Translations under genes and position numbers: made by a program
In this document: positions 46,382 to 55,276 of the stretch, in pieces
Numbering within the stretch: position 1 is the first letter of the stretch
Layout of the letters: every line of letters begins with the position of its first letter
The notes under the pieces: generated by a model
Told to the model about the DNA's origin: nothing
What the model saw: only the letters and a program-made list of their open reading frames with translations
Databases searched by the model: none
From: Sphingomonas taxi
GTDB lineage: Bacteria > Pseudomonadota > Alphaproteobacteria > Sphingomonadales > Sphingomonadaceae
Reading direction: 5' to 3'
NCBI GenBank assembly: GCA_003240625.1
Contig: QFMX01000003.1
Span: forward strand, 62,001-126,000
DNA length: 64,000 nucleotides

Positions 46382-47509
46382 TCAGCGTGGCAACGGCCGC
46401 ATGTAAAGCGCACGCATTGCCGCCTCCATCTTCGCGCGGTCGACACGAAGCACGACACTCTGCGCGCGTTCTCCCAGATGCGGGCGGTACGCGTCATGCC
46501 ATGACAGCGTATCGCCGTAGCCAGCGGTCTGGTTCGTGTCGAAATCGACGTAGAGCGTTTCCGCTCGCGTGACGATCGACGGCTCCAGCCAGAGCATCGC
46601 CGCAATCTCGTCCCACATCGGAAACCCTGGTTCGAGCCCGGTCTGGAGGGTATCGGTGAGCAGGGTATGCGCAGGCTTCAAGCTGCTTAAAAAACCGCGA
46701 GTCCACTGCGTCCCGGTCGACGGATCGATCGGCACCATCGTCACCTTCGGCCAGGCACCGTGTGCCATGATCCGCGCCGCTTCTGGGTCCCAGCGGATAT
46801 TGAACTCGCGCCGCGGCGTATTGACGAACTCGCGCGCGAACGCCGCGGCGGCCGGCGTGTCGAGCGTTTGCTGCGGATTGAGGCTGCCGCCCATGTAGAC
46901 CAGTTCCTTCACGTTCGCGGCAAAGCCCGGATCGAGGCTCTGCGCGAGCGCGATGTTGGTCATCGGACCCGTAGCGAACAGCGTGATCTGGTGGGGGTGT
47001 GCGCGGACCATTCGGACGAGGAACGCGGCGGCAATTTCGCGGGAAGGCTTGGTGACGGGATCACCGATCGGCAAGCTGGGCACGACCGAAGGCGACGCCG
47101 TGCCTTGGGTCGGCGGGCCCGCGCTGCCGGATACGGGCTCGGTCCACGGGCCCTTGAACTCGAGCCGCCCGTACAGCCCCTCCCACCGCTTGGTCGACTC
47201 CTGGGTGTTGAGCAGCGGATAGGTCGCGCCCAGCACAACCGGCACGTCGGTACGCCCGAGGATTTCGACCGTCCGCAATGCGTACGCCGTGGCGGTGTCG
47301 CGCCATACCGAGCCGCTCGTCGTCGTGATCCCGAGTACCTCGACATCGGGCGCCTGGAGCAGCAGCACGGGCGCACCGTTCAGTCCAACGACGTCGTCAT
47401 CAATTATGACGAGGCGTTTGGCTGGCGCGTTCTTTGCGGCAGTCGCTCCCGGCGTTCCGAGGATCATCAGGCCGACGAGGCACACCGTCCAAACGTACCG
47501 CAATGCCAT
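46382..47509 (-). CDS. Secreted nucleoside-hydrolase-family protein with altered metal site
   Basis: The 375-residue protein has a signal peptide (MALRYVWTVCLVGLMILGTP...ATAA), unlike most cytoplasmic nucleoside hydrolases. The fold is recognisable from LVIIDDDVVGLNGAPVLLL, VLGITTTSGSVWRD, TLFATGPMTNIALAQ and LVYMGGSLN, and the late aspartate in FPMWDEIAAML. The usual metal loop DTDPGxDD reads DDDVVGLNG here, so the paired aspartates that hold calcium are Asn-Gly. It may be inactive or use a different substrate. ATG 47509 has a GGGGGGAAG site. The TonB receptor downstream suggests import of the product, which is speculative. Confidence 0.82.
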   Translation of the reverse strand: MALRYVWTVCLVGLMILGTPGATAAKNAPAKRLVIIDDDVVGLNGAPVLLLQAPDVEVLGITTTSGSVWRDTATAYALRTVEILGRTDVPVVLGATYPLLNTQESTKRWEGLYGRLEFKGPWTEPVSGSAGPPTQGTASPSVVPSLPIGDPVTKPSREIAAAFLVRMVRAHPHQITLFATGPMTNIALAQSLDPGFAANVKELVYMGGSLNPQQTLDTPAAAAFAREFVNTPRREFNIRWDPEAARIMAHGAWPKVTMVPIDPSTGTQWTRGFLSSLKPAHTLLTDTLQTGLEPGFPMWDEIAAMLWLEPSIVTRAETLYVDFDTNQTAGYGDTLSWHDAYRPHLGERAQSVVLRVDRAKMEAAMRALYMRPLPR

Positions 47510-47582
47510 CGCGCAACTTCCCCCCGCCAAGCCGGCAAACCATAGACAGACGCAGGAAGGACGGACCGGCGACGCTGTTCTG

Positions 47583-49919
47583 TCAGATCAGCACCTTGTC
47601 CAACGTGATCGGCAAGTCCCGTACGCGTTTTCCCGTGGCGTTATAGATCGCATTCGCCACCGCCGCCGCGACTCCGGTGATGCCGATCTCGCCCACGCCG
47701 TGCGCGCCCATCGGGGTATGGGGGTCGGCGATGTCGGTCCAGATCACGTCGATCTCGGGCACGTCGAGATGCACGGGCATATGATACTCCGCCAAACTCG
47801 GGTTCATGATGCGGCCGTTGCGCTCGTCGAACTGCGTCTCCTCCATCAACGCCATGCCGAGCCCCATGATGATCCCGCCGCGGAACTGGCTGCGCGCGGT
47901 CTTCGGGTTGAGGATTCGGCCACAATCGAACGCGCCCAGAAAACGGCTGACGCGCGTTTCCCCGGTAACCGCGTTGACGCGCACTTCGCAGAACAGCGCA
48001 CTATGCGAATGCATCGACCAGTGCATCAATTCGAGCGGTTGCGATGCCTCCTCGGTCACGACGATGCTGTCGCGCTGCGCCCGCTCCAGGATCGAGACAT
48101 AGCTCTCGCGCCGCGAGGGATCGTCGAGCTTGGTCAGCCCGCCGTCCTCGCTTCCGACCTCATCTGGCGACAGACCTGCGAGCGGCGAGTCATTGCCCGC
48201 CAGCTTCAGCAGTTCGGCGACCAGCGCATGATGCGCGGCGATCACGGCTGCGCCGATCGCCGCGGTCTGTTGCGATCCACCGGCCAGGATCGCGCCGGGA
48301 ATGATCGAATCGCCATAACCGACCGAGACATGGTCTAGCGGCAGCCCCAACCGATCGGCTGCCACCATCGCGGTGGTCGTCGCGGTGCCCATCCCCATTT
48401 CCTGCGCGGCAACCTCGACCAGCGCATGTCCGTCACGGCGCAGCGTGATCCGGGCGGCTGCCCCCGGCATCCGGTAATAGGGATAGGTCCCGGTCGCGCA
48501 GCCCATGCCGATCAGCCACTCGTCCTCCCGACGCGTACCCGGCTGAGCACTCCGCTCGCTCCAGCCGAACCGCTCCGCTCCGGTGCGCCACGCCTCGACG
48601 ATATGCCGCGACGAGAACGGAAGGCCTGACGTGGGATCCTTGTCGGGCTCGTTGCGGATGCGGAGCGCGATCGGGTCCATGTCGAGTTCGATCGCCAGTT
48701 CGTCGATCGCGGATTCCAGCGCGAAGGTGCCGACGGACTCGCCCGGCGCGCGCATGAACGTGTTGGCGAGCATGTTCATCGTCACGGTCTCGACCGACAG
48801 CTTGAAGCTGTCCGCCGCATAGCCGCCACGCGTGCCGAGGATGAACGGCTCGGGCATGTTGTTGTGCGGGGTCATCGCGGCAACCCCGGTGTGGATCAAT
48901 GCCTTGAAGCGGCCATCGACGTCCGCCCCGATCGCGACGCGCTGTTCGGTCAGCGTCCGGCCGCCGACAATCCGGTACACACCCTCGCGCGATAGCGTGA
49001 TCCGTACCGGTCGCCCGGCCAGCTTGGCCGCGGCGGCGCCGAGAATCTGATGATCCCACAGGCATTTGCCACCGAATCCTCCACCAACGAACGGGGAGGT
49101 AAGACGTACCTGCCCCGCCTTCAGGTCGAACACGTCGGCAATCGTCTGTGCGGCAGCGGTGACGAGTTGGCTGGCATCGTGGACGATCAGGTCGTCGCCG
49201 ACCCACGCGATCGTCGCGGCATGCGGCTCGATCGCGTTGTGGTTGTGAGGCGGCGTGCGATAGACATGATCGACCTTGTGCGGAGCCGCCGCCAGCATGG
49301 CGTCCGCGTCGCCGATCTCGTTCAGCAACGGCTGGCCCATGAACAGCCCCGGCTGCGGGCCCGCCGCCTTTGCTGCCTCGAACGACGTCGTCGACGGTTC
49401 GGCTGCGTAGGTCGTGACGATCAGCGATGCTGCGTGGTCGGCCTGCTCCTGCGTCTCGGCGAGCACCAGCGCGATCGGCTGGCCGTTCCAGTGAACACGG
49501 TCGTCCTGCATCACCGGCAAGTCCGCCGGACCCGCCGCTGTCGGCGACGAGCCGAAAACCGCTGGCTTGTTCATCCGCGGCGCATTGAGATGCGTCATCA
49601 CGAGCACGACGCCCGGCGCCGCCTCGGCCGCCGCCACGTCGATCACCGCGATCCGCCCGCGCGGGATCGTCGCATAAGCCAGTGCGGCGTACACCATGCC
49701 CTCCAGCGGAAACTCGGCTGCGAACGGTGCCGCGCCGCGGACCTTGAGCGGACCATCGAGCCGTGACACCGACGTGCCGATCAACCCATGCTGCTGGCGG
49801 ATCAGCGGATCGGGCACGCCGCCGGGGATCCAGCTGTCGGGTGCGAGTGGCACCAGCTTGCTCATCGCGCCCTGTACCAAGCCCTGCGCGGTTTCCTTGA
49901 CCGTATCGACGATACTCAT
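47583..49919 (-). CDS. Molybdenum-cofactor subunit of a second xanthine/aldehyde dehydrogenase family enzyme
   Basis: The 778-residue large subunit shows the cofactor loops SPFVGGGFGGKCLWDHQILG and the base glutamate E744 in HGVGEIGITGVAAA, plus MRAPGESVGTFALESAIDELA. It is the last gene of a three-gene operon (2Fe-2S, FAD, Mo order) with four-base overlaps. It is paralogous to paoC at 21240-23432, sharing the C-terminal NAIYNATGKRVRDLPITLDKVL pattern in part. The substrate, probably an aldehyde or N-heterocycle, is not predictable. Confidence 0.92.
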   Translation of the reverse strand: MSIVDTVKETAQGLVQGAMSKLVPLAPDSWIPGGVPDPLIRQQHGLIGTSVSRLDGPLKVRGAAPFAAEFPLEGMVYAALAYATIPRGRIAVIDVAAAEAAPGVVLVMTHLNAPRMNKPAVFGSSPTAAGPADLPVMQDDRVHWNGQPIALVLAETQEQADHAASLIVTTYAAEPSTTSFEAAKAAGPQPGLFMGQPLLNEIGDADAMLAAAPHKVDHVYRTPPHNHNAIEPHAATIAWVGDDLIVHDASQLVTAAAQTIADVFDLKAGQVRLTSPFVGGGFGGKCLWDHQILGAAAAKLAGRPVRITLSREGVYRIVGGRTLTEQRVAIGADVDGRFKALIHTGVAAMTPHNNMPEPFILGTRGGYAADSFKLSVETVTMNMLANTFMRAPGESVGTFALESAIDELAIELDMDPIALRIRNEPDKDPTSGLPFSSRHIVEAWRTGAERFGWSERSAQPGTRREDEWLIGMGCATGTYPYYRMPGAAARITLRRDGHALVEVAAQEMGMGTATTTAMVAADRLGLPLDHVSVGYGDSIIPGAILAGGSQQTAAIGAAVIAAHHALVAELLKLAGNDSPLAGLSPDEVGSEDGGLTKLDDPSRRESYVSILERAQRDSIVVTEEASQPLELMHWSMHSHSALFCEVRVNAVTGETRVSRFLGAFDCGRILNPKTARSQFRGGIIMGLGMALMEETQFDERNGRIMNPSLAEYHMPVHLDVPEIDVIWTDIADPHTPMGAHGVGEIGITGVAAAVANAIYNATGKRVRDLPITLDKVLI

Positions 49920-50902
49920 GCTGCTGCTCCGGCAAGGTCACCAAGGACGGCGACGAGAGTGCGCTTGGTCAGTTCGACCTTGAAGCCGTTGTCGCGGAGC
50001 GGCACCGCGTCCGCCATCTCGGCGACAGCGGCAGCACGGAACGCCTCTTCGGTCGCGGGTCCGCCCCGTAACGCGGCCTCCGCCTTCGACGCCCGCCACG
50101 GCTTGTGCGCGACCCCACCCAGCGCGATCCGGACATCCTTGATGCGCCCACCCTCGATCTCCAGCGCCGCTGCGATCGAGACCAGCGCGAACGCGTAACT
50201 CGCCCGGTCGCGCACCTTGCGATAGGTCGAGTTGGCCGCGAAACTCATCGGCGGCAGTTCGATCGCAGTGATCAGCTCGCCCGGCTCCAGCACGGTATCG
50301 AACTCCGGCCGATCGCCCGGCAACCGGTGCAGTTCTACGAACGGCAATGTCCGCGCGCCGCCCCGCCCGTGCAGGTGAACGATCGCGTCGAGTGCGGCGA
50401 GCGCCACGCACATGTCCGACGGGTGCGTCGCCACGCAGTCCGTAGATGCACCGAGAATAGCGTGTCCCCGCGTGAACCCCTCGATCGCGTCGCAACCAGA
50501 CCCAGGCATGCGCTTGTTGCACCGCGAACCGTCGGTGTCGTAGAAATACGTGCACCGCGTCCGCTGGAGCAGATTGCCGCCGACGGTCGCCATGTTGCGG
50601 ATCTGCGCCGACGCGCCCGCCAGGATCGCGCGCGACAGCACCGGGTAGCGCCTCCGAACCGTAATATGCTCGGCAAGCCCGGTATTGCGGACCGCGGCAC
50701 CGATCATCAGACCGCCGCCCTCGGTTTCCTCGATACCGCCGGACAGTCCGGTGACGTCGACCAGCCCGGTCGGCCGCGCGACCGTCTCGCGGATCAGGTC
50801 GACCAGATTGGTGCCGCCCCCGAGATAAGCCGTCGCGCTTGCCTGCCCGAGCCGCAAGGCGTCGGCGGCGTCCTCAGCCCGCGCATACGTAAACGGGGTC
50901 AT
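49916..50902 (-). CDS. FAD-binding subunit of the second xanthine/aldehyde dehydrogenase family enzyme
   Basis: The 328-residue subunit has FAD loops YLGGGTNLVDLIRE and RNMATVGGNLLQRTRC, and keeps the cysteines expected for a PaoB-like [4Fe-4S] cluster (RTRC, SRCNKR, GSGCD, STDC). It overlaps the 2Fe-2S gene upstream and the molybdenum subunit downstream by four bases each. Confidence 0.92.
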   Translation of the reverse strand: MTPFTYARAEDAADALRLGQASATAYLGGGTNLVDLIRETVARPTGLVDVTGLSGGIEETEGGGLMIGAAVRNTGLAEHITVRRRYPVLSRAILAGASAQIRNMATVGGNLLQRTRCTYFYDTDGSRCNKRMPGSGCDAIEGFTRGHAILGASTDCVATHPSDMCVALAALDAIVHLHGRGGARTLPFVELHRLPGDRPEFDTVLEPGELITAIELPPMSFAANSTYRKVRDRASYAFALVSIAAALEIEGGRIKDVRIALGGVAHKPWRASKAEAALRGGPATEEAFRAAAVAEMADAVPLRDNGFKVELTKRTLVAVLGDLAGAAA

Positions 50903-51420
50903 GCCATCATCTCCGCCGGGCCGGTCTCGGACGTCAGGGTTTCACGGATCGCATCGATGATGCCGTTATGCGCGCCGCAACGGCACAGATTGCCGCTCAT
51001 CCGCTCCTGCAGTTCCTCGCGGGTCAGCGTCACGTCGGCGGCGAGATCCGCGCTGACATGGCTCGGCACGCCGCGCTTGGCCTCCGCCGCCATGCCGATC
51101 GCCGAACAGATCTGCCCCGGCGTGCAATAGCCGCACTGGAACCCATCATGATCGATGAATGCCTGCTGCAACGGATGCAGCGCATCGCCGTCGGCCAGCC
51201 CCTCGATCGTCGTGACCTCGCGCCCGTCATACTGCACTGCGAGCGCGAGACAGGAGACGATCCGCTCGCCATCGACGAGCACGGTGCACGCGCCGCACGC
51301 ACCCTGATTGCAGCCCTTCTTGGTGCCGGAGAGATGCAGACCTTCGCGCAGCAGATCGAGCAGCGAGACACGAGGATCGTCGGGCGGCGCTACTGCTAAC
51401 CCATTGATGAGTATCGACAT
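50899..51420 (-). CDS. [2Fe-2S] subunit of the second xanthine/aldehyde dehydrogenase family enzyme
   Basis: The 173-residue small subunit has both iron-sulfur sites: C37, C42, C45, C57 (GCNQGACGACTV, VSCL) and C96, C99, C146, C148 (QCGYCTPGQ, LCRCGAHNG). Unlike PaoA in this window it starts directly MSILINGLAV with no twin-arginine signal, so this enzyme should stay in the cytoplasm. GGAGAG five bases upstream favours the ATG at 51420 over a GTG at 51426. Confidence 0.92.
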   Translation of the reverse strand: MSILINGLAVAPPDDPRVSLLDLLREGLHLSGTKKGCNQGACGACTVLVDGERIVSCLALAVQYDGREVTTIEGLADGDALHPLQQAFIDHDGFQCGYCTPGQICSAIGMAAEAKRGVPSHVSADLAADVTLTREELQERMSGNLCRCGAHNGIIDAIRETLTSETGPAEMMA

Positions 51421-51476
51421 CGCCACTCTCCTGCGGACCCTGCGGTAACGTTTCGACCGCTAGGAAAACACTTCAG

Positions 51477-51488
51477 TACCGAGCGGTA
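51477..51488. promoter_or_regulatory. Candidate operator between molybdoenzyme operon and nasT
   Basis: TACCG-AG-CGGTA is a perfect 12-base palindrome about 57 bases upstream of the molybdoenzyme operon start and 190 bases before nasT. Nothing else stands out in this 257-base gap. Short palindromes occur by chance, so this is a weak call. Confidence 0.25.
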
Positions 51489-51677
51489 TAGTCGGTAGCC
51501 GCGAGATGCGCCAGAACTACTCGACCTTTTGCAGCGCTCGACATCGTGGCCGATCGGACAGGCGCCATCGCCATCCGATTCCGTCGCCAGCTTGGTGCCG
51601 GCCACCGTGTGATGGTGGCATTTGGACTCGCCCATCCGCCGCTCGCCATTTGGTGCGGCGCCGCATAGGATGGCGGC

Positions 51678-52256
51678 ATGCGGATCGCGATCATCGACAC
51701 GAGCACGACGCGGGCGGCGATCATCTCGGACGGCCTGCGCGAGGCTGGGCTCGACGATATCGTGGTGATCGACGGCACACTGGGGATGGTCGCGGCGCTG
51801 GAGAAGGCCGCGCCGGACGTGGTGCTGATCAACCTCGAGAATCCCAGCCGCGACATGCTCGAAGAGTTCTTCGCGGTGTCGCGGGCGCTGGCGCGACCGA
51901 TCGCGATGTTCGTGGACCAGAGTGACGCGGAGTCCACCGCCGCGGCGGTCGATGCAGGCGTGTCGGCGTATATCGTCGACGGGCTCGCCAAGCAGCGGAT
52001 CAAGCCGGTCATCGACCTCGCGATCCGGCGGTTTCAGGCGTTCGCGCGGTTGCAGGCGGAGTTGCACGAAGCGCGCAGCGCGCTGGCCGATCGCACCACG
52101 GTCGACCGTGCCAAGGCGATCCTGATGAAGCGCCGCGGGATCGACGAACCGACAGCGTACGGCCTGCTGCGCGCGCAGGCGATGCGCTCCAACCGCCGGA
52201 TCGCCGAGATCGCCGACGCGATCATCACCAGCGACGTCCTGATGGGAGATTTGTGA
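51678..52256 (+). CDS. nasT: ANTAR-domain antiterminator NasT
   Basis: The 192-residue protein has a receiver-like N-terminal domain and a C-terminal ANTAR RNA-binding domain (about residues 130-190: DRTTVDRAKAILMKRRGIDE, then YGLLRAQAMRSNRRIAEIA). NasT binds a leader RNA and prevents termination in front of nitrate assimilation genes. The usual phospho-acceptor aspartate is asparagine here (N52 in VVLINLENPSRD), consistent with control by NasS binding rather than phosphorylation. It overlaps nasS by one base. A suitable leader lies at 53721-53824. Confidence 0.92.
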   Translation: MRIAIIDTSTTRAAIISDGLREAGLDDIVVIDGTLGMVAALEKAAPDVVLINLENPSRDMLEEFFAVSRALARPIAMFVDQSDAESTAAAVDAGVSAYIVDGLAKQRIKPVIDLAIRRFQAFARLQAELHEARSALADRTTVDRAKAILMKRRGIDEPTAYGLLRAQAMRSNRRIAEIADAIITSDVLMGDL

Positions 52257-53470
52257 TGGCGCTCGACCGGGTCCGTATCGGCTTCCTGCCGCTGGTCGAT
52301 GCCGCGCTGCCGATCCTCGCGCGCGAACGCGGGTTCGCCGAGGCCGAGGGGCTGGAGATCGAGCTCGTTCGCGACATGACCTGGGCGACGGTGCGCGACC
52401 GGCTGCTCTACGGCCATACCGATGCCGCGCACATGGTCGCACCGCTGGCGATCGCGACCGCCCTGGGGCGCGGACGGCCGGCGGTGGCGATGGCGGTGCC
52501 GTTCGTGCTGGGGCTCAACGGCAATGCGATCACGCTGTCGTTGCCGTTGGCCGCTGAGGTGCTGGACGGGGATGCGTTGGGTGATCCCGTGGTGCTTGGC
52601 GCGCGGTTGAAGGCGGTGGCGGTCGCACGCGCCACGGCCGGGCGGCGGTTGCGGTTCGGTGTGGTGCATCGCTATTCGAGCCATAACTACATGCTGCGCT
52701 ACTGGCTCGCGGCGGTCGGCATCCGGCCCGATATCGATGTCGAGATCGTGACGACCAGCCCGACCTTTGCGGCGGACGCGCTGGCGGCGGGTGAGGTCGA
52801 CGGCATCTGTGTCGGGGAGCCGTGGAACGGCGTTGCGGTCGATCGCGGGGTCGGGCGAATCGCGCTGGTGACGGCGCAGGTCTGGCGGCGGGGCGTGGAG
52901 AAGGTGCTGGCGATGCGCGCGGCGACTTTGGTCGAGCGCGGCGACGTGGTCCACCGGCTGATCCGCGCTCTCCACGCCGCCGCTGCGCAGTTCGTCGATC
53001 CCAACACGCTTGAGACCAATGCGGCGATCCTGTCGCGCGCGGACTATCTCGATGCGCCGGTCGATGCGGTGGCGCGGGCGATCGGCGACCGGGTGCGGCT
53101 GGTGAAGGATGCCGTGCCGATCCACGTTCCGGACTTCATGTTCCAGTACCGTGAGGCGGCGAACTTCCCGTGGCGCAGCCAGGCGGCCTGGCTGTATTCG
53201 CAGATGGTGCGCTGGGACGGCACGCCGTTCTCGGCGGAGGAGGCGGATGTCGCGCAAGGGGTGTTCCGGCCGGACATTTACCGCGCGGCACTGGCCGGTT
53301 CGGGCGCGCCGCTTCCCAATGCTAGCTCGAAACTGGAGGGAGCAATCGGCGCGGACAGCATCGGTGCGGGATCTACGCAGGGTCGGTTGATCCTGGGGCG
53401 CGATGCGTTCTTCGACAAGCGGGCGTTCGATCCGGGTGATATCGAGGGGTATCTCGCCGGATTGCCCTGA
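52256..53470 (+). CDS. nasS: Nitrate/nitrite sensor NasS (NrtA/CmpA-like)
   Basis: The 404-residue protein resembles the substrate-binding proteins of nitrate and bicarbonate ABC transporters (RIGFLPLVDAALPILARERGF, VGEPWNGVAVDRGVGRI, WLYSQMVRWDG) but has no signal peptide or lipobox, so it is cytoplasmic. In NasS-NasT systems it holds NasT until nitrate or nitrite binds. ATG 52256 is preceded by GGGAG at seven bases; a GTG at 52253 is also in frame. There are no transporter ATPase or permease genes nearby, which supports the sensor reading. Confidence 0.92.
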   Translation: MALDRVRIGFLPLVDAALPILARERGFAEAEGLEIELVRDMTWATVRDRLLYGHTDAAHMVAPLAIATALGRGRPAVAMAVPFVLGLNGNAITLSLPLAAEVLDGDALGDPVVLGARLKAVAVARATAGRRLRFGVVHRYSSHNYMLRYWLAAVGIRPDIDVEIVTTSPTFAADALAAGEVDGICVGEPWNGVAVDRGVGRIALVTAQVWRRGVEKVLAMRAATLVERGDVVHRLIRALHAAAAQFVDPNTLETNAAILSRADYLDAPVDAVARAIGDRVRLVKDAVPIHVPDFMFQYREAANFPWRSQAAWLYSQMVRWDGTPFSAEEADVAQGVFRPDIYRAALAGSGAPLPNASSKLEGAIGADSIGAGSTQGRLILGRDAFFDKRAFDPGDIEGYLAGLP

Positions 53471-53480
53471 ACCTTGGCTT

Positions 53481-53597
53481 CCCCCCTACCTGAAAGGGAG
53501 GGGTTGGGGGTGGGTTGGCCGGCTTGAGCCACGACGGTTCGGTCATGCGGAAACCGACCCACCCCCTGCCCCTCCCTTCCAGGGAGGGGTGATCCCA
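53481..53597. repeat. Intergenic inverted repeat, CCCTCCC/GGGAGGG family
   Basis: The outer arms (CCCCCCTACCTGAAAGGGAGGGG and CCCCTCCCTTCCAGGGAGGGG) are each self-complementary, and inner GGGGGTGGGTTGG / CCGACCCACCCCC arms pair. It occupies the first part of the 383-base gap between nasS and the nitrate transporter. Confidence 0.78.
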
Positions 53598-53720
53598 GGA
53601 TCGATCGCCCCACCAAACCAAAATCTGCTGCACCCGCGAAATGCCACTTGTGCGATAAGGCCACTTCGGTCATCTTCGCATAGTCCGGCAAGGGAGTCGG
53701 ACACGAAATCATCGCGAGAC

Positions 53721-53783
53721 GGTTCCAACGACGGGACCTGACCGCGTAGGACGATCCACCGATCGTCCATAGGCAACGAAGCC
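53721..53783 (+). promoter_or_regulatory. Candidate NasT (ANTAR) RNA target: hexaloop hairpins in the nitrate leader
   Basis: Hairpin one is GGTTCC-AACGAC-GGGACC (53721-53738), a six-pair stem with a six-base loop having A at position 1 and G at position 4, the known ANTAR loop rule. A later GGC-AACGAA-GCC (53772-53783) has the same loop rule on a shorter stem. Between them lies a perfect seven-pair hairpin GGACGAT-CCACCG-ATCGTCC (53749-53768). The strong terminator at 53803 follows. This layout matches leaders where NasT prevents termination. Confidence 0.72.
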
Positions 53784-53802
53784 GCTCCGATGCGTCCGCA
53801 AG

Positions 53803-53824
53803 GTCGCCTTCGGGGCGGCTTTTT
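53803..53824 (+). terminator. Intrinsic terminator in the nitrate operon leader
   Basis: GTCGCC-TTCGG-GGCGGC forms a six-pair stem with a stable five-base loop, followed at once by TTTTT (53820-53824). It lies only 30 bases before the nitrate transporter ATG on the same strand, so it must be read through for the operon to be expressed. This is the expected attenuator for NasS/NasT control. Confidence 0.85.
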
Positions 53825-53853
53825 CTTTGTCCATCGCAGATGGAGGACCGACC

Positions 53854-55236
53854 ATGTTGTTCGCATCACCGGGAATCGACACCGCCGCGCCGAAAGCCAC
53901 ACGGATCGATCTATTCAGCGCCGCCACGCCGCAGATGCGCGCGTTCCACGTCACGTGGCTGGCGTTCTTCGTGTGCTTCTTCGCATGGTTCGCCGCCGCC
54001 CCGTTGATGCCGCTGATCAAGGCCGAGTTCGGCCTCAGCAAGGACCAGATCGCCAACATCAACATCGCCGCGGTCGCGGTGACGATTCTGGTGCGGCTGG
54101 TGGTCGGGCCGCTGTGCGACCGGTTCGGGCCGCGCCGCACCTACACGTGGCTGCTCCTACTCGGTGCGATTCCGGTGTTCGGACTGGCGTTCGCGCAGAC
54201 GTATGAGACGTTCCTGTTCTTCCGCCTCGCGATCGGTGCGATCGGCGCGTCGTTCGTCATCACGCAATATCACACCAGCGTGATGTTCGCGCCCAACGTC
54301 GTCGGCACCGCCAACGCGACCGTCGGCGGCTGGGGCAATGCGGGCGGCGGCGCCGCGCAGAGCCTGATGCCGCTGGTCGTCGCGGCGCTGATCGGTCTCG
54401 GCGTCGAGCACGCCTTCGGCTGGCGCGCGGCGATGTTCGTGCCGGGCTTCGCGATGGTCGCGATGGCGTTCGTCTACGCGCGCTACACGCAGGACACGCC
54501 GCAGGGCGATATCGTCGACCTCCGCGCGGCGGGCATCGAACTCGACGGCGGCAAGGCGACCGGCATGGCGATCTTCCGCCGCGCCGCCGCGAATTACCGC
54601 ACGTGGATGCTGGCCGCGACCTATGGCGCGTGCTTCGGCGTCGAAATCTTCATCCACAACATCGCGGCCAGTTATTACGTCGACCGGTTCGGGCTTTCGC
54701 TGACCAACGCCGGGCTGGCGGCGGGGATCTTCGGCGGGCTCGCGCTGTTCGCCCGTGCGCTCGGCGGGATCGCGAGCGACCGGATCGCGCTGGTGAAAGG
54801 GCTCGATGGCCGCGCGCTGCTGTTGTTCGTGCTGATGCTCGGCGAGGGTATCGGGCTGGTGCTGTTCGGCAATGCCGGCAGCGTGACGCTGGCGATCCTC
54901 GCGATGACGATGTTCGGGCTGTTCACGCACATGGCGTGCGGCGCGACCTATGCGCTGGTGCCGTTCATCGACCGCAAGGCGCTGGGCGGGGTCGCCGGGC
55001 TGATCGGCGCGGGCGGCAACATCGGCGCGGTCGCGGCGGGGTTCCTCAACAAGGCATCAGCCACGCCGCAGCAATGCCTGATCATCCTCGGCTACGTCGT
55101 CGCGGGCACGGCGCTCTGTGCGCTCGCCGTCCGCTTCTCTGCCACGCACAAATCGGACGAGCGCGCGCTGCTCGACGCGGCGCTCGACGCCCGGCGGCGC
55201 AGCGACCGCCCTTCGAACCGCCCCATCCCCGCATGA
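53854..55236 (+). CDS. Nitrate/nitrite MFS transporter (NarK/NasA type)
   Basis: The 460-residue protein has 12 membrane helices and the nitrate-porter signatures: RLVVGPLCDRFGPRRTYTWL in the first half and the glycine-rich nitrate motif GWGNAGGGAAQSLMPL, with a second copy GVAGLIGAGGNIGAVAAGFL in the second half. It imports nitrate for assimilation. GGAGG at 53842-53846 supports the ATG at 53854. It is the first structural gene after the leader terminator and is followed by nirB 40 bases later. Confidence 0.94.
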   Translation: MLFASPGIDTAAPKATRIDLFSAATPQMRAFHVTWLAFFVCFFAWFAAAPLMPLIKAEFGLSKDQIANINIAAVAVTILVRLVVGPLCDRFGPRRTYTWLLLLGAIPVFGLAFAQTYETFLFFRLAIGAIGASFVITQYHTSVMFAPNVVGTANATVGGWGNAGGGAAQSLMPLVVAALIGLGVEHAFGWRAAMFVPGFAMVAMAFVYARYTQDTPQGDIVDLRAAGIELDGGKATGMAIFRRAAANYRTWMLAATYGACFGVEIFIHNIAASYYVDRFGLSLTNAGLAAGIFGGLALFARALGGIASDRIALVKGLDGRALLLFVLMLGEGIGLVLFGNAGSVTLAILAMTMFGLFTHMACGATYALVPFIDRKALGGVAGLIGAGGNIGAVAAGFLNKASATPQQCLIILGYVVAGTALCALAVRFSATHKSDERALLDAALDARRRSDRPSNRPIPA

Positions 55237-55276
55237 TGCGACCCCTTCCCCGGCTCCAACCCGACTGGACGATCTG

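Noticed and set aside
53600..53720. Possible NtrC or sigma-54 site before the nitrate leader
   Set aside because: Only a TGCACC half-site is seen, and the GG/GC pair with correct spacing is missing on the plus strand.
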